Source of the DNA: Pseudoalteromonas luteoviolacea
Lineage (GTDB): Bacteria; Pseudomonadota; Gammaproteobacteria; Enterobacterales; Alteromonadaceae
NCBI RefSeq assembly: GCF_001750165.1
Contig: NZ_CP015411.1
Span: forward strand, 4,316,501-4,380,500
Direction of reading: 5' to 3'
DNA: 64,000 bases
Shown in pieces: positions 27,278 through 34,403 of this stretch; within the stretch, counting starts at the first letter, position 1; each line of letters begins with the position of its first letter. A program made the position numbers and the translations under genes. The notes beneath the pieces were generated by a model. That model did not search any database, was not told the origin of the DNA, and saw only the letters and a list, made by a program, of their open reading frames with translations.

Positions 27278-27307
27278 AAAAAAAATGCCACCTAATTTAG
27301 GTGGCAT
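27278..27307 (-). terminator. Rho-independent terminator after nagP
   Basis: A near-perfect inverted repeat (ATGCCACCTAA / TTAGGTGGCAT) is followed on the minus strand by an eight-base T-run. It lies about 45 bases past the transporter stop. Confidence 0.85.
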
Positions 27308-27351
27308 TACACACGGGATTATTTCTACTTATAAATAGAAATTCTGTTTAC

Positions 27352-28653
27352 TTATTTCCAGCTTCTCATTTTGTGACCTTTTAAAGCATAGAAAAGTATA
27401 AATATGTAACTTGGGATCATTAAGCTGTATGCGCCTTGCGCACCAAGACCAGCAACATTTCCCAAGCCAATAAGCAATGGACCTAAAGCACCACCGGCAA
27501 TACCCATTATCAATAAGCCAGAAGCCGTGCCTGTTAGTCGACCAAGACCATCTAATGCCAGTGGCCAAATCGCAGGCCATACCATTGCATTAGCAAAACC
27601 TAGTAGTGCAATACACAATAACGGATCTGGTAGCTGAGGTCCACCAAAAGGCACCAACAATAGATTAGAAAGTGCAAAAGAGCTGTTATCACCCATCACG
27701 ACAGCAAGCACAGTGATAATCCCTGCTATGCCAGACATCACCAAAGCATTTTGCTGAGACATAAAGCGAGGAATTAAGACAATACCAATTGCATAACCAA
27801 GCAGCATACAACCCATGGTATATGATGTCATAATAGAGTAATCAGCAATACCCAAATGCAGTGCATAAGAACCAATTGTATCCGCTGCAATAACTTCAAC
27901 AGCAACATACAGTGCAATACCAATCACACCTAGCACTAGATGTGGGTGCTGTAAGGCTTCTCTCAATTCACCTTTTGATGTTTTACTTTCTTCTTCAAAA
28001 ACCAAATCAGGTAAAGGTGCAAACTTTGCGAACAGTGCAAATAAAAATATTAAACCGGCAATTGCTAGGTAAGGTGCTATTAAGCTATTTGCCATCGCAT
28101 CTTTTTGTTCTTGCGATAAACTTTCGCCACCATTAACAACTCCGCTCACCACAACAGCAGCAAATACAATAGGAACTATTACACCGGCTGACTTATTCAA
28201 CAGACCCATAATACATACACGCACTGCCGCAGACTTTTCAGAACCCATTTTAACGACGTATGGGTTAACGGCAGTTTGCAATACAGTTTGACCAACACCG
28301 ATTAATAGCTGCGCTAATAGAAATACTTCAATTGCCTGCATTTTTGCAGCAGGAATATAGAGTAGCGCTGACAAGGCCATGATCACACAGCCTACTGCCA
28401 TACCATTTTTATATCCCACTTTTTTTATCACCATTGCAGATGGGATACCTGCAATCGTTACGGCAATATAAAATGACGATATAATAAATGATGCTTGTAA
28501 CGGCGATAGTTCAAGCATCTGCTGTAGAAATGGAGTTATAGCACCGTTCAACCAGGTTATACACCCCAATATAAAAAACATAGAACCAGCCAGTGTCATC
28601 GGCAACCAGACACTCTGCTTCGCTTTTTCGTTCATATCCACTGTTGCTTCCAT
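27352..28653 (-). CDS. nagP: FucP/NagP-type sugar MFS transporter (probable GlcNAc)
   Basis: This 433-residue major-facilitator permease has about twelve spans. The N-terminal half carries FILGCITWLNGAITPFLQQM, the sugar-permease signature with an Asn-Gly pair, and the LLIGVGQTVLQTAVNPYVVK segment typical of the FucP subfamily. It most resembles NagP GlcNAc transporters of marine gammaproteobacteria. Support comes from the hexosaminidase gene directly upstream and from a shared operator-like palindrome. It is expected to bring GlcNAc released from chitin into the cell by cation symport. The first ATG (28653) has an AAGAAGAG ribosome-binding site. Other FucP-family substrates cannot be excluded by sequence alone. 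Confidence 0.8.
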   Translation of the reverse strand: MEATVDMNEKAKQSVWLPMTLAGSMFFILGCITWLNGAITPFLQQMLELSPLQASFIISSFYIAVTIAGIPSAMVIKKVGYKNGMAVGCVIMALSALLYIPAAKMQAIEVFLLAQLLIGVGQTVLQTAVNPYVVKMGSEKSAAVRVCIMGLLNKSAGVIVPIVFAAVVVSGVVNGGESLSQEQKDAMANSLIAPYLAIAGLIFLFALFAKFAPLPDLVFEEESKTSKGELREALQHPHLVLGVIGIALYVAVEVIAADTIGSYALHLGIADYSIMTSYTMGCMLLGYAIGIVLIPRFMSQQNALVMSGIAGIITVLAVVMGDNSSFALSNLLLVPFGGPQLPDPLLCIALLGFANAMVWPAIWPLALDGLGRLTGTASGLLIMGIAGGALGPLLIGLGNVAGLGAQGAYSLMIPSYIFILFYALKGHKMRSWK

Positions 28654-28691
28654 AATACTCTTCTTGTTGCAATAAAATCTTATGACAAGTT

Positions 28692-28718
28692 GTACATGTG
28701 ACCACTTATCACAGGTAC
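28692..28718. promoter_or_regulatory. 27-base dyad upstream of nagP
   Basis: The arms GTACATGTGA (28692-28701) and TCACAGGTAC (28709-28718) are complementary at nine of ten positions around a 7-base spacer. It lies 39 bases before the nagP ATG, where a repressor or activator would act. The TGTGA/TCACA core recalls CRP, but the spacer is seven rather than six. Confidence 0.55.
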
Positions 28719-28809
28719 ACGATATATGTTCTTTTTATGTCCGCTTTCCAAGGCTTAAAGCCTCGCAACTCTGTCGGTGCTGTAGATGAAAATGAGTTCA
28801 AACAACAAA

Positions 28810-28827
28810 AATGACAGCGCTGACATT
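28810..28827. promoter_or_regulatory. NagR-like palindromic operator upstream of nagP
   Basis: AATGACAGCGCTGACATT is an 18-base palindrome with a CG centre, symmetrical except for one position in each half. A copy sharing the first 12 bases lies upstream of hex at 31700. The form suits a LacI-family operator, and NagR is the known regulator of this pathway in related bacteria. No regulator gene is in the window. Confidence 0.6.
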
Positions 28828-28883
28828 TAACTTTACGTTAATTTTACACGTATTTCTAGTTAGAAATTATACTAAACTGGATT

Positions 28884-28913
28884 TAAAAAAGGGGCAAACG
28901 CCCCTGTTTTTAT
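28884..28913 (-). terminator. Rho-independent terminator after hex
   Basis: A GGGGC/GCCCC stem with an AAAC loop (28891-28904) has a T6 run on the minus-strand exit side and a shorter A/T flank on the other. It lies about 20-50 bases past the hexosaminidase stop. Confidence 0.82.
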
Positions 28914-28931
28914 TTTTGATTTTCCGTATGT

Positions 28932-31529
28932 TTACTCTAAACCTGTAATTCGGCTATATTTTTTGCCGTCTAATGTGGTTCTTAAACGTACATCTGATGA
29001 ATTAGCCACTGTCATCGGACCTGAATAAGTCTGCCAATATTTACCGGCATCCAGACTTACTTCAATCGTCAAAAATGAAAATGCACTATTGGCTAGTAGC
29101 TGACCATCTTTAATTACCGCACCTGGCACAGGTAAGTTCACATTCACACCATCTGAAACCAACCTGTTCAGTTCCTTTAACGCCAATGTTGCCGAAAACT
29201 CTTGCCAATCAGCTGCGCGCGCTTTTTCATTTGGCTGTTCACCTTCCCAGCTTGCTTTATGCCAAGCACGCTCAGCGACAGTCAATACACGCGGGAACAT
29301 CATTGCCATGACCTGATCTTCAGTCCGGATCGTTTCGGTCCAAACCTGCCCTTGCATACCCAAGATATTTTCAGGTTTCTCCAACTTAGGCAGCGGCCTA
29401 CCAACGAGTGCTTCTAAATTATCTATCGCTTCGCCATTACGTGTGAAGTCAGCATTTGCATAGACATCATCCGGCATATAGCTAAATGCTTTTTTAGTAT
29501 CAGTGTATCTTGCAGCCCAATAATAGCCACGTTCAGCTGGGTGTGCTTCATAAGGATGGTCAAAGTACAAATGTGTGCCGTGAGAAAGAACTACCTGATA
29601 ACCATCGTTGGCCAAACGATAAGCTCGATCTGCTACACCCCACTCCCAGATATTATCCCATACGTTAGCCGTAAAGACTTGATTAGGGAACTCATCACGT
29701 TTAAATGGGTTTACACGATCATACATCAGGCCATCTTCCCAAGCGCCAGGTGCGATCCCACGTTTAGCAAAGATTTTCGCGATGCGCTGCGTGAAGTAAG
29801 GTTTCAGATCCGCAGGCCCTGCAATGCCATTGTTCGCCACTTTAAATAAAGCATCACATGCAGGCGATTTCGTCCAAGAACCAGCACCAACTTCATCACC
29901 GCCAAAGTGTAAATTCTCCAAGCGAGTACCGGCTTCACGATACATGCCTTGCAACTCATAAGTCACTTTTTCAACGAACGCATATGTTGAGTCCATACAT
30001 ACATTGAATGAATTATCTGTATAATTCTGTACCGTCAAATATTCAGACTTATCCTCAGGATCACTTAATAGGAAAGCACGCGCTTCCGACTCTTTCCCCT
30101 GATCCATTAATCTATGGTATCTCGCTTCCATCGCTTTAATCGCTGCACGAGCATGACCAGGGCCTTCGATTTCAGGAATGATGTCTATGTGTCTAGCTTT
30201 CGCAAATTTAAGTAGCTCGATAAAGTCTGCGCGTGATAGATACCCATTTCCAGAACCCGTCTTAAATGGACCGGTACCTAGCTGAGTAAGCAAACATGAG
30301 CGCTCCTCTAAATCAAAGCAGCGATATCCCCCGATTTCCGATAGTTCAGGTAAGCCTGGGATCTCTAAACGCCAACCTTCGTCATCTGAAAAATGCCAGT
30401 GGAATTTATTGAGCTTGTAGCGTGCCATTTGCTCCACAAGCTTAAATAAAGCTTCTTTTCCATGGTAATTTCGCGCATTGTCATAATGCATACCACGCCA
30501 GCCATATCGCGGCGTATCATCAATTTCAACGTTTGGTGCTTCGACGCTGCCATCCTGCGTCTGGGTCAGTAATGCTAATAAGCTTTGGATCCCATAGAAT
30601 ACGCCTGCATTGTCTGCACCTATGATTTCAATTTTATCGTCGTCTATCTCTAGTTTATAGCTTCCAGATTGACGAGCATAGCGCTCATCATCAGCTTCAA
30701 CTTTTAGAAAGATAGTTGAAACTTTACCAGCCGAGATATGATCCGCTTTTGCATCCAAAGTTAAACCTAATTCACTTAGGTCCTCTTGAAAAACAGCCAC
30801 TTCTGATTTCAAGCGTCCTGCAAATCGAATTTGCCATTTATCGCTTAGCTGAGCTACACCGCGATTAAAATCAACATTTTGCGGTTTAGGAATAATACGT
30901 TTTAACGCAGCCTCTTTATCTACTTTTACACCGTGTGCGTTGTGCTCATAGCGCCAAGCAGCTGTAGCCAATGGAGAATAGTCTAGTGGCTCATTATGCC
31001 TTTTCAGTTGGTTTTCTCGCTCAATAGGTGCAACGAACGACAACATATCTTCTGTGTCTGTATTGGCAAAAATCACTGGTAAAGACTGACCCGATACAAT
31101 GAATGCACGTGGCATAAAATCTGTATAAGCAGCAATCCAAGCTGCCGCTTCAAATTCAATTTTAAGTGATTCGTTCGCTGCTAACCCTGCAAACTCAGGA
31201 GTCGGAACAAAGCGGTGCAAATCACCATTCACATGCTCGATACGCAAACCTGCCGAAGCTAATGTCTTAATTTTTCTAACTGAATGCACATAGATCTGCC
31301 AATCACTTTCCCCTTTAGGCAAAGCAACATTCGAGCGATTTTCTAATTTCATAGAAGCGATGAAACTACCAGCACCACCATGGAAGTTATTTTCTACTGC
31401 AAAAGTGAGTTGTGTACCTTTAGCAAAGGTGTCTAGCTGAGGTTGTGAAAGCATAGCACTTGCGCCCCACGAGGCAGTGACCAGCGTCGTTGCAAACATA
31501 TGCGCAAGCATATTTTTTCGTAGATTCAT
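28932..31529 (-). CDS. GH20 beta-N-acetylhexosaminidase (chitobiase)
   Basis: This exported 865-residue enzyme hydrolyses chitobiose and short chito-oligosaccharides to GlcNAc. A signal peptide (MLAHMFATTLVTASWGASA) precedes an N-terminal carbohydrate-binding/CHB_HEX domain. Next comes a GH20b domain (residues about 210-330), then the GH20 barrel opening at PRYGWRGMHYDNARNYH and FHWHFSDDEGWRLEIPGL. The catalytic Asp-Glu pair is in LHFGGDEVGAGSW near residue 545, and a small C-terminal Ig-like domain follows. The domain order matches Vibrio and Serratia chitobiases. AGGAG five bases before ATG 31529 is a strong ribosome-binding site. The gene precedes nagP, each with its own terminator and a similar operator. 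Confidence 0.92.
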   Translation of the reverse strand: MNLRKNMLAHMFATTLVTASWGASAMLSQPQLDTFAKGTQLTFAVENNFHGGAGSFIASMKLENRSNVALPKGESDWQIYVHSVRKIKTLASAGLRIEHVNGDLHRFVPTPEFAGLAANESLKIEFEAAAWIAAYTDFMPRAFIVSGQSLPVIFANTDTEDMLSFVAPIERENQLKRHNEPLDYSPLATAAWRYEHNAHGVKVDKEAALKRIIPKPQNVDFNRGVAQLSDKWQIRFAGRLKSEVAVFQEDLSELGLTLDAKADHISAGKVSTIFLKVEADDERYARQSGSYKLEIDDDKIEIIGADNAGVFYGIQSLLALLTQTQDGSVEAPNVEIDDTPRYGWRGMHYDNARNYHGKEALFKLVEQMARYKLNKFHWHFSDDEGWRLEIPGLPELSEIGGYRCFDLEERSCLLTQLGTGPFKTGSGNGYLSRADFIELLKFAKARHIDIIPEIEGPGHARAAIKAMEARYHRLMDQGKESEARAFLLSDPEDKSEYLTVQNYTDNSFNVCMDSTYAFVEKVTYELQGMYREAGTRLENLHFGGDEVGAGSWTKSPACDALFKVANNGIAGPADLKPYFTQRIAKIFAKRGIAPGAWEDGLMYDRVNPFKRDEFPNQVFTANVWDNIWEWGVADRAYRLANDGYQVVLSHGTHLYFDHPYEAHPAERGYYWAARYTDTKKAFSYMPDDVYANADFTRNGEAIDNLEALVGRPLPKLEKPENILGMQGQVWTETIRTEDQVMAMMFPRVLTVAERAWHKASWEGEQPNEKARAADWQEFSATLALKELNRLVSDGVNVNLPVPGAVIKDGQLLANSAFSFLTIEVSLDAGKYWQTYSGPMTVANSSDVRLRTTLDGKKYSRITGLE

Positions 31530-31699
31530 ATTAGCTCCTAAAGGCTACTCCTTGAAACCACATTTTAGCAAAAGCTCCTCTCAAGCGTTACGCATTCTGA
31601 ATTATACGATTTATGATATTGCGCAGCGATAGGATATATGTGGCCCAAATAAATAGCATTAACCAACTTATTGTTAGCTTTTCATCATATAGAAGAAAA

Positions 31700-31717
31700 A
31701 ATGACAGCGCTATCAAA
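31700..31717. promoter_or_regulatory. NagR-like operator upstream of hex
   Basis: AATGACAGCGCTATCAAA shares its first 12 bases with the palindrome upstream of nagP; the right half is degenerate. It lies 171 bases before the hex ATG. A TATAAT hexamer at 31601-31606 (minus strand) could be the -10 of the regulated promoter. Confidence 0.5.
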
Positions 31718-31742
31718 TTTTAAAAAAGCCCGTTTATTCCAC

Positions 31743-31780
31743 AAAAAAACCCGCTCAAGATTAACTCAAAGCGGGTTTTT
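31743..31780 (-). terminator. Rho-independent terminator after the M13 peptidase gene
   Basis: AACCCGCT (31748-31755) and AGCGGGTT (31770-31777) pair around a 14-base loop, with A and T runs on the two sides, giving a U-tract on the minus strand. It starts about 15 bases past the peptidase stop. Confidence 0.82.
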
Positions 31781-31795
31781 ATAGTCAGTTAACAG

Positions 31796-33859
31796 CTACC
31801 AGATCTTCACACGCTCTTCTGGTTTTTTATACATACCATCGCCTTCTTTCACATTAAATGCATCATGAAATTGTGGCATATTCGATAAAATACCAATTAC
31901 GCGATATTCGCTTGGTGAATGAGAGTCAGTCATCAAACGGTTTCTCAATTCCTCCTCGCGGTATTCGCGACGCCAAATTTGTCCCCAACCCATAAAGAAA
32001 CGTTGTGAGCCTGTATAACCGTCTATAACAGGTGCTTCTTTACCATTGAGTGACAATTTGTAGGCTTGATAAGCCACCGTTAAGCCGCCCAAGTCGCCAA
32101 TATTTTCACCTAAGGTGAGTTCGCCATTAACATGTGCATCTTCAAACGGTCTGAAGCCATTAAATTGATTAACGAGTTGCTTTCCTCGTGCTTCAAACTG
32201 AGATAAATCACTGTCGGTCCACCAGTTCCTTAAATTACCATCACCATCATATTTAGCACCTTGATCGTCAAACCCGTGACCAATTTCATGCCCTATTACT
32301 GCACCAATTGCCCCATAGTTCACCGCATCATCAGCTTCTAAATTAAAGAATGGCGGTTGTAAGATCGCAGCAGGAAAGACGATTTCATTATTCACTGGAT
32401 TGTAGTATGCGTTGACAGTCTGAGGAGTCATATACCACCTTGAACGATCTACAGGTTTATCCAAATCATCAATCATCGCACGTTGTGACCACTCGTTATA
32501 ACGCACATAGTTACCGACTAAATCATCAGCACTCATTTCTAGTTCAGAGTAGTCACGCCATTTATCTGGGTACCCTATTTTAGGCGTAAACTTTGCCAGT
32601 TTTGTTTTGGCTGCAACTTTTGTCTCTGCGCTCATCCATTCCAACTCATCGATAGATGTATCAAAACCAAGGATCAAGTTGTCCACCATTTCTTGCATAC
32701 GCGCTTTAGCTTCTGGTGGGAAGTGCTCTTTTACATAAATTTTGCCTAATAGTTCACCCAGTACGTCATTACTAGCATCGGCAGCCTTCTTCCACATGGG
32801 GGATTGGGCTTCCAACCCTCTTAGGGTTTTTCCATAAAAATCAAAGCGCAAATCAACAATCTTGCGCTCTAGTAATTCTGCATAATTACTTGCAAAGTGG
32901 AATGTAAAATAAGCGCGCCATACAGCAATATCTGTACTCTCTACAATAGTAGACAGCTGCGTAAAGTAGGATGGTTGCGAAACGATAACCTCTTCGGTAT
33001 TGGCACCTAATGCTTTAAAGTAGGCAGCAATATCAAATCCAGCCATTTGCTTATCCAGCTCACTTACCGTAAGTTTATTATACGTTTTTGAGGCATCCCG
33101 GCTATCTACGCGCGTCCACTGTGCCTTCGCAATTTCTGTCTCTAAGGCGAGTATCTCACTTGCAGCTTGTTCAGCACCTTTTTCGTCGTAGCCAAACTCG
33201 AACAACATATTCGTAATATACGTTTTGTAAGCAGCCCGGTTGTTATTGAACTTTTCTGTGTTTTTAAGATAAAAATCACGATCTGGTAGACCAATACCAG
33301 ATTGGTATAAATAGAATGCATTTTCCGTTGAGTTTTTGGCATCATTATATACATACCAAGAAAAAGGGGTTGTACCGCCTTGCAACTGTAGTTTAGCAAT
33401 AAGTCCTGGCAGCTGAGATTTATTCGTTAATGCTGTAATAGGTGCTAAATAGTCATCCAATGCAGCCACGCCAATCTCTTCTCTTGCTAACTCATCCGTG
33501 TAACTTTTGTAAAACGCGCCTAATTTATATTCATCGCTTCCTGGAGTAGCAGAAGCATCTTTAGCTGCTTTTTCTAATATTACCTTTAACGCAGCTTGAG
33601 ACTTTTCATGCAGCTCAGTAAATGAACCATAACTGGATTTGTCAGCAGGAATTTCTGTACGTGAAAACCACTTGCCGTTCACATGGCGATAGAAATCGTC
33701 TTGCGGGCGAATCGATTGGTCGATATTTTCAAGTTCAATGCCTGAGCTCAAGGTGTGTTGCTGTACAACTTCAGTTGTCGGTTTAGTTTGTGGCTGCTCA
33801 CTACAGCCAACAAGGCCAAGTGCCAATGCCACACTAATTGCTGCGAATGTTTTACGCAT
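31796..33859 (-). CDS. M13-family zinc metallopeptidase lipoprotein (PepO/neprilysin-like)
   Basis: This cell-envelope endopeptidase is 687 residues from the ATG at 33859. That start yields a lipoprotein signal (KTFAAISVALALGLVGC, lipidated Cys about residue 19) and discards an upstream extension lacking signal character. The N-terminal M13 domain begins at DDFYRHVNGKWFSRTEIP. The catalytic domain carries the zinc site VIGHEIGHGFDDQGA near residue 530, the third ligand in ELTLGENIGDLGGL near residue 592, and the substrate-binding NAYYNPVNNEIVFPA near residue 490. All catalytic residues are present. M13 enzymes cut oligopeptides; the biological substrate is unknown. Confidence 0.93.
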   Translation of the reverse strand: MRKTFAAISVALALGLVGCSEQPQTKPTTEVVQQHTLSSGIELENIDQSIRPQDDFYRHVNGKWFSRTEIPADKSSYGSFTELHEKSQAALKVILEKAAKDASATPGSDEYKLGAFYKSYTDELAREEIGVAALDDYLAPITALTNKSQLPGLIAKLQLQGGTTPFSWYVYNDAKNSTENAFYLYQSGIGLPDRDFYLKNTEKFNNNRAAYKTYITNMLFEFGYDEKGAEQAASEILALETEIAKAQWTRVDSRDASKTYNKLTVSELDKQMAGFDIAAYFKALGANTEEVIVSQPSYFTQLSTIVESTDIAVWRAYFTFHFASNYAELLERKIVDLRFDFYGKTLRGLEAQSPMWKKAADASNDVLGELLGKIYVKEHFPPEAKARMQEMVDNLILGFDTSIDELEWMSAETKVAAKTKLAKFTPKIGYPDKWRDYSELEMSADDLVGNYVRYNEWSQRAMIDDLDKPVDRSRWYMTPQTVNAYYNPVNNEIVFPAAILQPPFFNLEADDAVNYGAIGAVIGHEIGHGFDDQGAKYDGDGNLRNWWTDSDLSQFEARGKQLVNQFNGFRPFEDAHVNGELTLGENIGDLGGLTVAYQAYKLSLNGKEAPVIDGYTGSQRFFMGWGQIWRREYREEELRNRLMTDSHSPSEYRVIGILSNMPQFHDAFNVKEGDGMYKKPEERVKIW

Positions 33860-33946
33860 ATATACTGGCTCCTTAAAATACATATATAAATCATACATCG
33901 CAGCACATTAGATTAATATCTTAACGCCACAATCAATTGTAACTGC

Positions 33947-34345
33947 TTATTTAGATGTTGATAAAGCTTCAATAATTGCCACATTAGCAGGCGGAAACGC
34001 CAACTTTCTTAGCTGGTTGAGATCCACCCATTGTGACGGTTGTCCTTCAAGTCCCCTAGCTTCGCCTGTAAAGTCTTCAACGATATGAACAACGAGTCTA
34101 ACCGCTTTATCACCATAATCGTGCTCAATGGTCATCAAATGTACTGAACTTTTAACTTCAATACCTATCTCTTCAGCAAGCTCCCGGGCAAGCGCTTGCT
34201 CTACACTTTCATTTTGCTCAACCTTGCCGCCAGGGAATTCCCAAAGCCCGCCTTGATGCTGTTCATCACTGCGTTTACAAACAAAATATTGACCTTCTTT
34301 AAGAACGACACCAACAGCCACATTGACTATTTTTTTACTCATCAT
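33947..34345 (-). CDS. mutT: MutT 8-oxo-dGTP diphosphatase
   Basis: This 132-residue Nudix hydrolase removes oxidised dGTP from the nucleotide pool. The Nudix box is complete (GGKVEQNESVEQALARELAE, then EIG, residues about 39-61). The N-terminal VNVAVGVVLKEGQYFVCKR and FPGGKVE context match MutT rather than other Nudix proteins. Length equals E. coli MutT within a few residues. The position directly after secA is conserved in gammaproteobacteria, although here a strong terminator separates the two. The start could be either of two adjacent ATG codons. Confidence 0.93.
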   Translation of the reverse strand: MMSKKIVNVAVGVVLKEGQYFVCKRSDEQHQGGLWEFPGGKVEQNESVEQALARELAEEIGIEVKSSVHLMTIEHDYGDKAVRLVVHIVEDFTGEARGLEGQPSQWVDLNQLRKLAFPPANVAIIEALSTSK

Positions 34346-34355
34346 TATATCCCAT

Positions 34356-34381
34356 AAAAAAAGCGACCTAAGGTCGCTTTT
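34356..34381 (-). terminator. Rho-independent terminator after secA
   Basis: AAAGCGACC (34359-34367) and GGTCGCTTT (34372-34380) form a 9-base perfect stem with a short loop, and a T7-type run follows on the minus strand. It lies between secA and mutT, so mutT needs read-through or its own promoter. Confidence 0.85.
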
Positions 34382-34403
34382 ACATAAAAAGATGTATGTG
34401 CGC

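Noticed and set aside
28692..28718. Calling this dyad a CRP site
   Set aside because: The half-sites fit, but the spacer is seven rather than six bases; it is kept only as an unassigned dyad.
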